A stretch of 64,000 nucleotides of DNA. Source: Campylobacter concisus (GTDB lineage: Bacteria; Campylobacterota; Campylobacteria; Campylobacterales; Campylobacteraceae). The stretch lies in NCBI RefSeq assembly GCF_003048375.1, contig NZ_CP021642.1, positions 1,116,001-1,180,000 of the forward strand. The letters are read 5' to 3'. Shown here piece by piece: positions 18,341-27,097 of the stretch. Position numbers and translations under genes: made by a program. The first letter of the stretch is position 1; each line of letters starts with the position of its first letter. The notes beneath the pieces are model-generated. The model saw nothing but the letters and a program-made list of their open reading frames with translations, was not told the origin of the DNA and ran no database searches.

Positions 18341-20314
18341 TTAAAATTTATTCTTTCTTACTTCACTTACTATAGTCTTTGCCATGTTATCAACATCGCT
18401 TGTTACTTCATTAGCCCTATTGGCAATTACAACATTTTCTTTTGTTAGGTGATCTATTTGAGCAACTGATTGATTTATCATATTTATTCCTTCACTTTGC
18501 TCTTTGATTGATTCACTCATCTCATTTATTGATTGAGCTAATACATTTGTATTTGCTTCTATCTCACCAAGAGATTTTTGAGTACGTTCAGCTAGTTTTC
18601 TAACTTCATCAGCAACAACTGCAAATCCTCTACCATGTTCTCCTGCACGTGCTGCTTCTATTGCAGCATTAAGAGCTAGAAGGTTTGTTTGATCTGCTAT
18701 ATCTCTAATGATAGTTATGATGTTTTTAATTTCATCTGATTGTCTTATAACATCAGCTGTCTTTTGAGAGATGGCATTCATTGAGCTACTCATTTGCTCA
18801 ACTGCAGCTGCACTTTCTTGAAGTGAGCTTGCTTGTGTGCTAGCACCTTGTGTAAGCTCTTTCATAGCTGAAGCTAGGGTTGTAGCTTTTTCTTCAAGCA
18901 TCTTGGCATCATTTAAATTTGAGTTTAGCATAGTGCAAATTACCTCGCCCATATTAGATACTCCAAGTATCATAGCCTTTAGATCAGCCTCTAGCTCTTC
19001 GTTTATCTCAACCTTTGCAGTAAAGTCATTTTTAGTATATGAGCTAAGAACATTTGTTATGCCCTTTAAATTTGCTGAGATAGATGTAAAGAATTTATTT
19101 AGTAGCTCTTTTAGCTCATTTAGCGATGGGTTGTTTGGAGTTGAGCCTATCTTTGCTCCAAGGCTTCCTTTAATCATTAAATTTGCTACCTTATTTAGCT
19201 CATCTATCATAGTGCTATCTTTTTTGATGCCAGCTACGACTTTGTCGATGTTTTCATTTATAGCTTTACTCATCTCACCAAATTCATCATTTGATCTTAC
19301 CTCTAGCTTGCTTGGTGCTTTTGCTTCGTAAGTTACAAATTTAAATAGATCATCAAGCTTAGATTGGATAGTTTTTATAGGGTTAAGAGACTTTTTAAGT
19401 AAGAAATAGACAAATGCTGAGAGGATAACGATAAATAGCACTGCTAGGATTAGTTGGATCTTTAGGAGGGGCATAGTCTGGCTCGTGAAAGTATCGGCAT
19501 TTATCGCAGCAACTGCGAGCCAGCCGTCGTCGTTTATAGGCAAAATTTTAGCCAAGACATTTTCATTTTTCGCATTTTTATAAGAGATTAGTCCGTTTTC
19601 ATCAAAGTCTTTACTTGCAAATTTAGCAGCCAAGGTCTTAGTCGCTTCAACAGAACTATTTATAAGACTTTCGTCATCATGTAACAAGATAACACCATCT
19701 TTATCCATAAAATAAACATAGCCAAACTCGGTTTTACCCATCTTTAGAAGCTTTTTACTTAAAAGCCTGATATTAACATCAGTAAATGTAGCTCCTAAAA
19801 GCTTGCCGCCCTCCGTTATCGGTGTAGAGAAAGTCATGCACAGATCGTGCTCTGGAGCGACCATGTCTATATATGGCTTTGTAAAGATAGTTTTTCCACT
19901 ACTTTTTGCGGCGATATACCAGCCCCTGCCCCTTGGTTCGTATTTATCTTTTTCTGGGGTTAAGGTTTTACCATTTGAGCCATAAGTATAGCCGTTGCTC
20001 TCTGCTGCAAAATAAGCACCTATGACTATTGATTTTAAATTTTCTTTTGTAGATTTTAAACGAGCAAGAATTTCATCTTCTCTACCAATGCTACCTGCTA
20101 GCTTGTTTGCAAGCTTTTGCGAGTCTTCCATGTAGTCATCAATAAAACTTTGCGTCACAGACTTTATGTCAGATAGAATTTGATCTTGGTTTTGGCTGAT
20201 CAGTTTCACCACCTCATCCTTTGCGTTAAAGTAGCTAACAGCCGACATCACAGCAAAGCATACACTCAAAAGAACAATAAGCGTCAATGCGATCTTGTTT
20301 GATATAGATCTCAT
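18341..20314 (-). CDS. Methyl-accepting chemotaxis protein with dCache sensor
   Basis: 657 residues. Transmembrane helix 1 at about 8-28, a periplasmic dCache_1 ligand-binding domain (about 35-275; motif [20 protein letters not shown]), transmembrane helix 2 at about 280-305, a HAMP region, then a cytoplasmic signalling domain with the hairpin tip [24 protein letters not shown] and methylation helices either side. There is no C-terminal CheR-docking pentapeptide. The RGWY/D signature in the dCache domain resembles amino-acid-sensing receptors, but the ligand is unknown. ATG at 20314 has AAGGAGG. Monocistronic. Confidence 0.95.
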   Translation of the reverse strand: MRSISNKIALTLIVLLSVCFAVMSAVSYFNAKDEVVKLISQNQDQILSDIKSVTQSFIDDYMEDSQKLANKLAGSIGREDEILARLKSTKENLKSIVIGAYFAAESNGYTYGSNGKTLTPEKDKYEPRGRGWYIAAKSSGKTIFTKPYIDMVAPEHDLCMTFSTPITEGGKLLGATFTDVNIRLLSKKLLKMGKTEFGYVYFMDKDGVILLHDDESLINSSVEATKTLAAKFASKDFDENGLISYKNAKNENVLAKILPINDDGWLAVAAINADTFTSQTMPLLKIQLILAVLFIVILSAFVYFLLKKSLNPIKTIQSKLDDLFKFVTYEAKAPSKLEVRSNDEFGEMSKAINENIDKVVAGIKKDSTMIDELNKVANLMIKGSLGAKIGSTPNNPSLNELKELLNKFFTSISANLKGITNVLSSYTKNDFTAKVEINEELEADLKAMILGVSNMGEVICTMLNSNLNDAKMLEEKATTLASAMKELTQGASTQASSLQESAAAVEQMSSSMNAISQKTADVIRQSDEIKNIITIIRDIADQTNLLALNAAIEAARAGEHGRGFAVVADEVRKLAERTQKSLGEIEANTNVLAQSINEMSESIKEQSEGINMINQSVAQIDHLTKENVVIANRANEVTSDVDNMAKTIVSEVRKNKF

Positions 20315-20640
20315 TTCATCCTCCTTGTGAAATATTAGTAGAATTATAAAATTTAAAATATAAATTTAATCTTTTGTTTTAAATAATATTTTATATTAAA
20401 GAGTGATTAAATCTATAAAAATAACGTAAATTAGCAATATAATAGAAATTTTTTAATTAAATTTGATTTATTTTATAAAATATATTTGAAGTAAAATATT
20501 TAATTTTTAGCATGAAAACTGGTTTATGAACTAAAATTATGCTAGTTAAACTTAAACAAAAAAGAAACTTCTTAAATTTAATGTGTAATACTAATTTAAA
20601 TGTGTGTTATCTGTAAAAAATAATGCAGAAAGTATTATAA
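20315..20640. other. AT-rich intergenic region
   Basis: About 325 bases upstream of the chemoreceptor and downstream of ribBA. Very AT-rich, no open frame of interest. It must carry the chemoreceptor promoter; Campylobacter chemoreceptors often use sigma-28 or sigma-70 boxes, but I cannot place one with confidence. Confidence 0.5.
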
Positions 20641-20674
20641 AATTTAGCCAGAGCTAAGCTAAACTGGCTAAATT
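20641..20674 (-). terminator. Hairpin after ribBA
   Basis: Perfect 11-base-pair stem AATTTAGCCAG / CTGGCTAAATT with a 12-base loop, ending 10 bases beyond the ribBA stop on the minus strand. The following T tract is poor (TTATAATACTTT). Confidence 0.6.
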
Positions 20675-20683
20675 TGGTGATAT

Positions 20684-21697
20684 TTAAATTTCCTTATAAC
20701 CGACTATATTTAGCCCAAAACCAGCTAAGCTTACAAATTCTTTATTTTTATTTGAGCTTAAAAGCTCGATCTCTTTTACGCCAAAGTGATTTAAAATTTG
20801 CGCTCCGATGCCGTAGTCTTTGCTTGTGTTTGAGTTGTCACTATCTAAAAAGATCAAAATTCCACCATTTTGGCTTAGAAATTTGATAGTTTTTAAAAGC
20901 TCTTCGTATTTTGGACTGCTCAAAAGCTCGTGATCGGCTATGATCTTTTGAAATTTGACATTTGTCTTGCTCTTTGGCTCGCCAAAAATATAAGCTGAGT
21001 GGATTTTGCCTTTGTGATCGGTGATATCGTATCTTGCTGCAGCACAGTCTGCGATCATCACGTCACTTTTTTCGCCAACTCTTATGAGGCTTTCATGACT
21101 TAGCCTATACTCAACCAAGTCAGAAACGCTGATCATATTTAGCCCAAATTTTTTGCAAAACTCCTCTAAATAATCACGTCTTGCCATGGTGCCATCTTCT
21201 TTTACGATCTCACATATCGAAGCCATCGGAGCAACGCCAGCGAGCTTGCAAAGATCGACCGAGCCCTCGGTGTGGCCTGTGCGAACTAGTACGCCGCCAT
21301 TTTTGGCGATGAGCGGGAAGATGTGTCCTGGACGCACAAAGTCTTCAGGCTTTGAGCTAGCATCAGCTGCAAGCCTGATCGTCATATCGCGCTCGTATGC
21401 GCTCACGCCCGTTGTTGCGTCTTTTGCGTCGATCGTAACCGTAAAAGCTGTCTCGTGGCTCGATGTGTTTTTGGCTACCATTAGCGGCAAGTCAAGCCTT
21501 TTGGCGTTTGCCTCGTCCATCGCAAGACAGAGCACGCCCTTTGCATGAGTGATAGCAAAATTTACCTTTTGCATGTCGCTGCTAGCTGCTGAAAAGACTA
21601 GATCGCCCTCGTTTTCGCGGTCCTCGTCATCGACCATTACGACCATTTTCCCATTTTTTATATCCTCAATCGCTTTTAATACATTTTCAAGTGCCAT
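20684..21697 (-). CDS. ribB: 3,4-dihydroxy-2-butanone-4-phosphate synthase with degenerate RibA domain
   Basis: 337 residues from ATG 21697, which has AAGGATAATT; a 29-residue upstream extension lacks a ribosome site. The N-terminal 205 residues are RibB: DDEDRENEGDLVFSA (metal and substrate binding), RTGHTEGSVDLCKLAG and the STSY-type region. It makes the four-carbon unit of riboflavin from ribulose 5-phosphate. The C-terminal 130 residues align with GTP cyclohydrolase II in outline (HSAYIFGE, YGIGAQIL) but lack the three zinc cysteines (GDxxxSxRCDCG), so this half should not hydrolyse GTP. Such RibBA proteins with a dead RibA half are known in epsilonproteobacteria, which carry a separate ribA. 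Confidence 0.9.
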   Translation of the reverse strand: MALENVLKAIEDIKNGKMVVMVDDEDRENEGDLVFSAASSDMQKVNFAITHAKGVLCLAMDEANAKRLDLPLMVAKNTSSHETAFTVTIDAKDATTGVSAYERDMTIRLAADASSKPEDFVRPGHIFPLIAKNGGVLVRTGHTEGSVDLCKLAGVAPMASICEIVKEDGTMARRDYLEEFCKKFGLNMISVSDLVEYRLSHESLIRVGEKSDVMIADCAAARYDITDHKGKIHSAYIFGEPKSKTNVKFQKIIADHELLSSPKYEELLKTIKFLSQNGGILIFLDSDNSNTSKDYGIGAQILNHFGVKEIELLSSNKNKEFVSLAGFGLNIVGYKEI

Positions 21698-22248
21698 AAT
21701 TATCCTTTTATAAATTTTTACGATTATATTGATATTTTGATAATCAAAAGATAAAAATAATATTTTTTCTTTGCCGGTAATCACTTTTGAGAAAAAATAG
21801 AATTTACACCAAAATTTAAGCTTTTGAGGTTTATATTAGCCATTTGGCAGGATAAATTTATCTCATATAGGCATAAAATTTATATATTTGCGCGATAAAA
21901 CAAATTTTGACTTTAAATTTTAAAATATGCCTCGTACATTAAATATAGATATTTTTTTATTTTGATTTTCAATAATGCTATAAAGATAATTAAAAAATTT
22001 TATATTAAATTTGGTTTTAAAATTAAAATATTCTTTGTTTAGAAAATCGAGTGAAAATTGGGCTTTCATTGTTATTTTTGCTATAAAAACTAAAAATTTT
22101 TAATAAAGAAAAATATATTTTAAATTTTTCTAAAGACAATATTTTATGTATTATTTTACATATTATTTAACAGAATATTTTATAAAAAAATTGCATTAAA
22201 CTTAAAAAATAAAGACAAAAATAAAAAAATGAAAAATTTAAAAGTAGA
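21698..22248. other. AT-rich gap between ribBA and the tRNA cluster
   Basis: About 550 bases, extremely AT-rich, with no coding potential. I looked for an FMN riboswitch upstream of ribBA and see none. The side next to tRNA-Asp is T-rich on the minus strand (several runs of five to seven T), which may help end the tRNA transcript. Confidence 0.6.
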
Positions 22249-22325
22249 TGGCGCAGCGGACGGGGCTCGAACCCGCGACCTCCGCCGTGACAGGGCGGCA
22301 TTCTAACCAACTGAACTACCGCTGC
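22249..22325 (-). tRNA. tRNA-Asp (GTC)
   Basis: 77 bases including encoded CCA. Acceptor GCAGCGG pairs perfectly with CCGCTGC, discriminator G. Anticodon loop CTGTCAC gives GTC. D arm starts GTTC and T loop is TTCGAGC. Last gene of the four-tRNA cluster. Confidence 0.95.
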
Positions 22326-22337
22326 ACCTAAAAGTAA

Positions 22338-22413
22338 TGGTGGTCGCTATAAGACTCGAACTTATGACATCCACCTTGTAAGGGTGGCGCTCTACCAACT
22401 GAGCTAAGCGACC
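22338..22413 (-). tRNA. tRNA-Val (TAC)
   Basis: 76 bases including CCA. Acceptor GGTCGCT pairs with AGCGACC, discriminator A. Anticodon loop CTTACAA gives TAC. Standard D arm GCTCAGTTGGTAGAGC and T loop TTCGAGT. Confidence 0.95.
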
Positions 22414-22429
22414 TAAAATTTAAAATATC

Positions 22430-22505
22430 TGGCGACCCTTAGAGGATTTGAACCTCTGTTCCTACACAGAGAAAGTAGAGTCCTGAGCCACTAGACGAAA
22501 GGGTC
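22430..22505 (-). tRNA. tRNA-Glu with atypical anticodon loop (reads as CTC)
   Basis: 76 bases including CCA. Acceptor GACCCTT pairs with AAGGGTC, discriminator G, and the D arm TCGTCTAGTGG is the tRNA-Glu type. Counting from D and T arms, the anticodon stem is CTACT/TGTAG with a T-T clash at 31-39, and the loop is TTCTCTG, putting CTC at 34-36 and T at 37, where a purine is the rule. The tRNA is clearly Glu-like; the anticodon reading deserves checking. Confidence 0.8.
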
Positions 22506-22519
22506 ATAAACCCAAAAAA

Positions 22520-22595
22520 TGGTGTCCTGCGTTGGATTCGAACCAACGGCCCCCTCATTAAAAGTGAGATGCTCTACCGACTGAGCTAGCAAGAC
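22520..22595 (-). tRNA. tRNA-Lys (TTT)
   Basis: 76 bases including CCA. Acceptor GTCTTGC pairs with GCAGGAC (one G-T), discriminator A. Anticodon loop CTTTTAA gives TTT. First gene of the leftward tRNA transcript. Confidence 0.95.
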
Positions 22596-22619
22596 ATGAT
22601 TATTTAAAAAAGAATTGAG

Positions 22620-22648
22620 ATTATACAAAAAACATTATTATATGTCAA
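22620..22648 (-). promoter_or_regulatory. Sigma-70 promoter of the tRNA cluster
   Basis: On the minus strand a perfect TTGACA (22648-22643) and a perfect TATAAT (22625-22620) are separated by exactly 17 bases, about 25 bases before the tRNA-Lys 5' end. This is the best consensus promoter in the window. Confidence 0.88.
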
Positions 22649-22771
22649 GAAAAGAGCATTTGAATTTTAAAATAAGTCTTTGATTTTATTTAGCTACATT
22701 ATTTTAAAATAAAAAATAAATTCTAAAAAATTTATTTTATATAATTGTCTATTTTTTACAAAATTTTGAGT

Positions 22772-22777
22772 TATAAT
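22772..22777 (+). promoter_or_regulatory. Likely -10 box of the cas operon
   Basis: TATAAT about 29 bases upstream of the cas6 start and within a T-rich upstream sequence, as in Campylobacter sigma-70 promoters, which lack a strong -35. It is back to back with the tRNA promoter. Confidence 0.6.
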
Positions 22778-22805
22778 CCATTTTAGCAACAAATAAGGAG
22801 CAAGG

Positions 22806-23498
22806 ATGATCATTATAAATTCACGCCTACCTACTCAAAATTTAAAAATAGTAAAGTCTTTATCCAGGCTCATACAAGGCTATATTTATAGCTATTTGCC
22901 AAAGGCTGAACATGACGGATACACACATAAAGAAAGCGGTAAAAATTTTAAAAGATCAAATTTTGATTTTAATCTAAATGGCTTAAGCTTAGAGATAAGA
23001 TTTAGCTCGTTTGTGCCAGAATTTGAAAAAACGATCGCTTTTGCTGTGCTAAAAGATGGATTAAAACTTGGCAACATTTATTTAGTTGATACATCTGTGT
23101 CGGTAAAAGAGCATAGAATTTTACAAAATGAGGCTACTTTTCAGGGATGTGTTGCGTGTTCGGTCGTTGGACTTTTGGGATACAAAGTGCATCTTGAGCC
23201 GCAAGACTCTAGACATCTTGAAATGATGAAAACAAACGCGCTGCAAAGATTTGAAACACTTATGGGGTATAAATATAAGGGCGAATTTGAGCTAAATTTG
23301 CTTTGGCAAAATTTACAAAAGCCATTATATTTTTACTACGGTAACAACAATATGCCAGTCAAGGCATGGCCTGCAAAATGGCACATCAAAGCAAGGCCAG
23401 AGCTTATAAATTTGATCCTTGATGTGGGGGTTGGTAGTGGATGTATGAACTGCGGACTAGGGTTTTTAGAAGCAGTAGAAGAAAAGCAAGTTGAATAA
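22806..23498 (+). CDS. cas6: CRISPR endoribonuclease Cas6
   Basis: 230 residues. Cleaves the CRISPR transcript within each repeat to give mature crRNAs. Evidence: two-ferredoxin-fold length, the basic IKARPELINLILDVGVGSG C-terminal segment and the glycine-rich closing loop GVGSGCMNCGLGFLE typical of Cas6 proteins. The glycine loop contains two cysteines, unusual but not disqualifying. Histidines at about 37, 42 and 104 are possible catalytic residues; I cannot choose. ATG at 22806 has AAGGAG with 5-base spacing. First gene of the type I-B operon but separated from cas8b by 168 bases. Confidence 0.88.
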   Translation: MIIINSRLPTQNLKIVKSLSRLIQGYIYSYLPKAEHDGYTHKESGKNFKRSNFDFNLNGLSLEIRFSSFVPEFEKTIAFAVLKDGLKLGNIYLVDTSVSVKEHRILQNEATFQGCVACSVVGLLGYKVHLEPQDSRHLEMMKTNALQRFETLMGYKYKGEFELNLLWQNLQKPLYFYYGNNNMPVKAWPAKWHIKARPELINLILDVGVGSGCMNCGLGFLEAVEEKQVE

Positions 23499-23549
23499 AA
23501 TATGAATTTCAAATCCTACAAGGAAACTACTATTTGGCTTGCTTTTCTT
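23479..23549 (+). promoter_or_regulatory. Inverted repeat spanning the cas6 stop codon
   Basis: AAGAAAAGCAAG (23479-23490) is the exact reverse complement of CTTGCTTTTCTT (23538-23549), with a 47-base loop containing the cas6 stop. No T run follows immediately. It could stabilise the cas6 3' end, attenuate the downstream cas genes, or mark a recombination scar. Confidence 0.5.
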
Positions 23550-23666
23550 GGATTATTGTACAACAAAATAGACAATAGATCAAAATATCATTGTATAAAA
23601 TATGATAATTTGACTTTTAAAAATATTTGGAGTAAAGTAACGCTTACTTAGTTTAAGGAACATGTT

Positions 23667-25433
23667 TTGGCTGATATAGTTAAAATTCTTGCTGACATAG
23701 GCGAGGTATATGAAAAAGAAGAGCTTAAGCTCAAAAATGGCGCTCACAAATATGACAAGATCAAAGTCTATCTCTGCGACATAAAAACCAAGCGAATAGA
23801 GCCAAATTTAAACATAAGCAAAGACGACCTAATAATATGTAGATTTGGCGTTGGGGCAAATTCTGGCAATCTTTTCCCAAATTCTCAATTTTTATCCAAA
23901 GAAATAAATAAAGACGAAGCTAAATTTATAAGAGGCATTTTAAAATCCATATCAAATTTGCTCTCTTTTTTTGAGCCAAGCATTATAGAAAAAGACGCTA
24001 TTTTATCCATACTATCAAGCATAAACGAAGAGTATTTTGCTGGTATTATAGATGAGATCAAAGGTCTTGATGAGCTAAAAAACGAAAAAGGCAAAAAAGT
24101 TGCTACTTTTTTCTCGCTCTCATATAATGGCAAGCCAGTTTCTGCATATTTTAAGCAAATTTTTGAAAATCATATCAGCGTAAAAGAGCAAAAATCATCT
24201 TACGGATACGATATTTTGACAAACAAAAAAGGTATCGGCGGTGATGCAAATTTAGCGTTTTGCTCGGTAAATGAGATGCCTGCTAATATGCAATTTATCA
24301 AATCAAAACTACTGCCACTGAGCGCCAATAGTGCAAAAAAGGTAGAAAATGGCTTTAAGGCGATAAAAGATAAGCTATCGCATAATTTTTATGGTATGAA
24401 AATGGCGATTTTACCGACTATTTTGAGTAGCTCAGTAAATTTAGAAGAAATTGTAAAAATACTTGAAGAGACTTCAAAGAACGACATAAAAAATATTGAA
24501 ATCGCCGAGGAAGCCATAAAATTTAGCATAGATTATTATCTCGAGACAACAGCTAAAAAGCAGGAAAATTTACCTGTTTTAAATACGATTTTATTTTACA
24601 CGCAAAGCAACGCTGCTATCGATTTAAAGCTTGCGATAGACGATGTTTTACCATCTTTTATCTCTCGCATCTCAAATTTAATGAGCCATTTTAACATAAA
24701 AGCCTTCTATGAAAAAAATAGCGGCACAGAAGAGACGATCTATCTGCAAAATTTATTTGAAAGCAGGCTTGGCGTGATGAGCTTTTTGTTATCGCGAAAT
24801 AAATTTGATTTAGAGATTATGATAGAAAGATATAGCGATCTGATTTATTATGGTAGCGTCAATAAAAGCTATGCAAAAAAGTTGGAATGGAGCAAATACT
24901 TTAACGATTTTTACAAAGAAAGAAAGTTTGAAAATATTGCAAAATATCAAAATTTCTTTAATGAGATCAATGTCTTAAACAAAAAACTAGTCTTTCAAAA
25001 GGAGTGCGATTTGGAAAATTTAACCGATAAAAAAGAACTAATCAAAGAGCTAATCAAAAATAGCGAGTTTTTAAATCAAAACGATGCGCTCACTAGCGCT
25101 TATTTGCTCGGTATGCTAAGCGCGGCCATGATAAACTGGCAGCTTGGCGTGAACGGCGGCGTATCCTTTAGCAACTGGCTTAACGACTGCGGATCGATAA
25201 GCATGGAAAATTTAGAACGAATTTGGACCAAGTGCGATGAGATGATTAGAAAGCTTAAGGCTGCTTCTGGCAAGCCAAATGCTAACATTGAAAACATAAA
25301 AGAGTGTTTGATCGAAATTTTACCGCAGGTCTTTTCTAAGGAGAGAAAGATGGTAAAAACCTCACATACTACACTTGCCTTTGCTATGGGCGGAAGTGAC
25401 TATCGTAAATTTATAAAAGAAAAAACAAAATAA
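23667..25433 (+). CDS. cas8b: Type I-B Cascade large subunit Cas8b (Csh1/TM1802 family)
   Basis: 588 residues, the largest Cascade subunit, expected to recognise the PAM and start R-loop formation. The beginning (GAHKYDKIKVYLCDIKT) and the block FFSLSYNGKPVSAYFKQIFE match my recollection of the TM1802/Csh1 family. The start is TTG at 23667, 6 bases after AAGGAA; the ATG 5 bases earlier is in another frame and stops at once. The last 140 codons form a helical domain that also has its own translation start (Cas11b, listed next). It lies 10 bases before cas7. Function is from family and gene order; large subunits are poorly conserved. Confidence 0.88.
   Translation: MADIVKILADIGEVYEKEELKLKNGAHKYDKIKVYLCDIKTKRIEPNLNISKDDLIICRFGVGANSGNLFPNSQFLSKEINKDEAKFIRGILKSISNLLSFFEPSIIEKDAILSILSSINEEYFAGIIDEIKGLDELKNEKGKKVATFFSLSYNGKPVSAYFKQIFENHISVKEQKSSYGYDILTNKKGIGGDANLAFCSVNEMPANMQFIKSKLLPLSANSAKKVENGFKAIKDKLSHNFYGMKMAILPTILSSSVNLEEIVKILEETSKNDIKNIEIAEEAIKFSIDYYLETTAKKQENLPVLNTILFYTQSNAAIDLKLAIDDVLPSFISRISNLMSHFNIKAFYEKNSGTEETIYLQNLFESRLGVMSFLLSRNKFDLEIMIERYSDLIYYGSVNKSYAKKLEWSKYFNDFYKERKFENIAKYQNFFNEINVLNKKLVFQKECDLENLTDKKELIKELIKNSEFLNQNDALTSAYLLGMLSAAMINWQLGVNGGVSFSNWLNDCGSISMENLERIWTKCDEMIRKLKAASGKPNANIENIKECLIEILPQVFSKERKMVKTSHTTLAFAMGGSDYRKFIKEKTK
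25011..25433 (+). CDS. cas11b: Predicted Cas11b small subunit from an internal start in cas8b
   Basis: Within cas8b an AAGGAG (24999-25004) stands 6 bases before an in-frame TTG at 25011, the same start codon type and spacing as cas8b itself. Translation from here gives 140 residues beginning MENLTDKKELIKELIK, nearly all helical, ending at the cas8b stop. Established knowledge: in types I-B, I-C and I-D the helical small subunit Cas11 is made by internal initiation in the large-subunit gene. No separate small-subunit gene exists in this operon. Direct evidence is the start signal and size; the product itself is predicted. Confidence 0.7.
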   Translation: MENLTDKKELIKELIKNSEFLNQNDALTSAYLLGMLSAAMINWQLGVNGGVSFSNWLNDCGSISMENLERIWTKCDEMIRKLKAASGKPNANIENIKECLIEILPQVFSKERKMVKTSHTTLAFAMGGSDYRKFIKEKTK

Positions 25434-25443
25434 GGAGAATAAG

Positions 25444-26385
25444 ATGCAAAAAAAAGAGATACTTTTTTTATGGGACGGAGAGAACTGGAACCCAAACGGT
25501 GATATGCTAAAGGATAACGCTCCTAGGCGAGATGATGAAACTGGCGTAGCCGAGGTGACGGACGTGCGCATAAAAAGGACTATTAGAGATGAGATCATGA
25601 AAAAAGATGAGGCGTCGATTTTTATAAAGGAGTATAGGATAGAAGACGCCCTGCTAGACGCTAAAACGGCTATCAGACAGAGTATAAACATAAAGCAAGG
25701 CAAAAGCGAACTGCAAAAAGAAATTTTGTCTAAATTTATCGATATCCGCGCATTTGGCGGAGTTTTGCCTATTTCAGATAAAGACGAGATGAAGCAAGAC
25801 AAAGAGATAAAAACTGCAGGCGTTCAGTTTACTGGACCAGTGCAGTTTAGACTAAGCAAATCCCTAAACAAGGTCGAAGTAGAGCATGTTAAAGGAACTG
25901 GCGCTTTTGCTAGCGACTACGATCCAAATGATCCAAAAAAACAAAAAGATCAAGCGACTTTTAGAGAAGAGGAATTTATAAAATACGCTATTTTTGCTAC
26001 TTATGGCATCATAGATAACTATAATGCAGCAAAAACAGGCTTTAACGAAGCCGATGAGGCTAAAATTTTAAAAGCTTTATGGCACGGCACTAAAAACCTA
26101 ACAACTCGCTCCAAAATCGGTCAAACTCCGAGGTTTATGCTAATCATCACATACAAAGACGATACGTTTGCAGGCGATCTAAACAATAGCATAAGCCTAA
26201 AAAGCGAAAAAGAAGATAGAGTGATAAGAAGCATCAATGAATACACTATCGACTTTACAAATTTAAAAAATAAACTCGCGAGATACGCCGCAAATATAGA
26301 AAAGATAGAGTATATGAGCGATTATGATTTTGAAACGATAAACAAAGAAAATTTTGACAGCAGTTGGAAAAAGATAGAGGCATAA
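25444..26385 (+). CDS. cas7: Cascade backbone protein Cas7 (Csh2 family)
   Basis: 313 residues. Cas7 subunits polymerise along the crRNA spacer. The start LFLWDGENWNPNGD and the following TDVRIKRTIRDEI are characteristic of Csh2/Cst2-type Cas7, as is AFGGVLP near residue 103 and GPVQFRLSKSLN near 133. ATG at 25444 follows AAGGAG. It is 10 bases after cas8b and 1 base before cas5, so it is embedded in the operon. Confidence 0.95.
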   Translation: MQKKEILFLWDGENWNPNGDMLKDNAPRRDDETGVAEVTDVRIKRTIRDEIMKKDEASIFIKEYRIEDALLDAKTAIRQSINIKQGKSELQKEILSKFIDIRAFGGVLPISDKDEMKQDKEIKTAGVQFTGPVQFRLSKSLNKVEVEHVKGTGAFASDYDPNDPKKQKDQATFREEEFIKYAIFATYGIIDNYNAAKTGFNEADEAKILKALWHGTKNLTTRSKIGQTPRFMLIITYKDDTFAGDLNNSISLKSEKEDRVIRSINEYTIDFTNLKNKLARYAANIEKIEYMSDYDFETINKENFDSSWKKIEA

Positions 26386-26386
26386 A

Positions 26387-27097
26387 ATGAGCATTGTTGC
26401 TTTTAGATTATTTGGCGATTACGCTCATTTTTCGCATCCAGCGACGATTTACTCTAGCTTGACCTATCCAGTACCGCCAAAGACCACTATAATGGGCTTT
26501 TTAGGCGCTGTTATAGGCGAAGAAGAGTACTTTAAGCTATCAAACATCCAATACAGCGTAAAAATAGATAGGCAAATTTTAAAAAAAAGTTTTGTCTTTA
26601 ACGGCATAAAATTTGCCCTATCAAGCAATATGCACATAGAGGAAGGTTATCAAAACGCAAAAGAGAAAAAGCAGTTTTACAGAGAGCTAATCTGCTCGCC
26701 ATCTTATGTCGTATTTTTAAATTTAGAAAATTTAGGGCAAAGGTATCAAGATAAAATAATCTCAAATTTAAAAGAGCATAAAACCGCCTTTACGCCCTAT
26801 CTTGGGATAAATTTTTGTATAGCGGATTTTAGCTGGATCGATATAAAAATATGCGAAAAAATATCGCAAGCTGAAAGCTTTATAAATACATTTACGCTTA
26901 TGGATGATTTTATTTTTGAAGACATTAATGAAAATGCGAAATTAACTACGGCAAGAATGCCTTGTGGCTGCGAAAATGGACGAATTTTTAAAGATTTTAA
27001 AGACTTTGTTATGGAGATAAATGGCAAAGAGCTTATAAAATCTAAAAATCATGGAAATATTTATCAGATAAATGATGAAAGAGTCTATTTTATTTGA
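26387..27097 (+). CDS. cas5: Cascade subunit Cas5 (type I-B)
   Basis: 236 residues. Caps the crRNA 5' handle. The Cas5 N-terminal signature FRLFGDYAHFSHPATIYSSLTYPVPPKTT (first ferredoxin-like fold with the PPKT turn) and the following GFLGAVIGEEEYF are clear. The ATG comes directly after the cas7 stop, and the 3' end overlaps cas3 by 26 bases in another frame, implying tight translational coupling. Type I-B Cas5 is non-catalytic because Cas6 is present. Confidence 0.93.
   Translation: MSIVAFRLFGDYAHFSHPATIYSSLTYPVPPKTTIMGFLGAVIGEEEYFKLSNIQYSVKIDRQILKKSFVFNGIKFALSSNMHIEEGYQNAKEKKQFYRELICSPSYVVFLNLENLGQRYQDKIISNLKEHKTAFTPYLGINFCIADFSWIDIKICEKISQAESFINTFTLMDDFIFEDINENAKLTTARMPCGCENGRIFKDFKDFVMEINGKELIKSKNHGNIYQINDERVYFI

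Noticed and set aside
21698-21830. FMN riboswitch upstream of ribBA
   Set aside because: The upstream sequence is AT-rich and lacks the conserved GC-rich core of that element.
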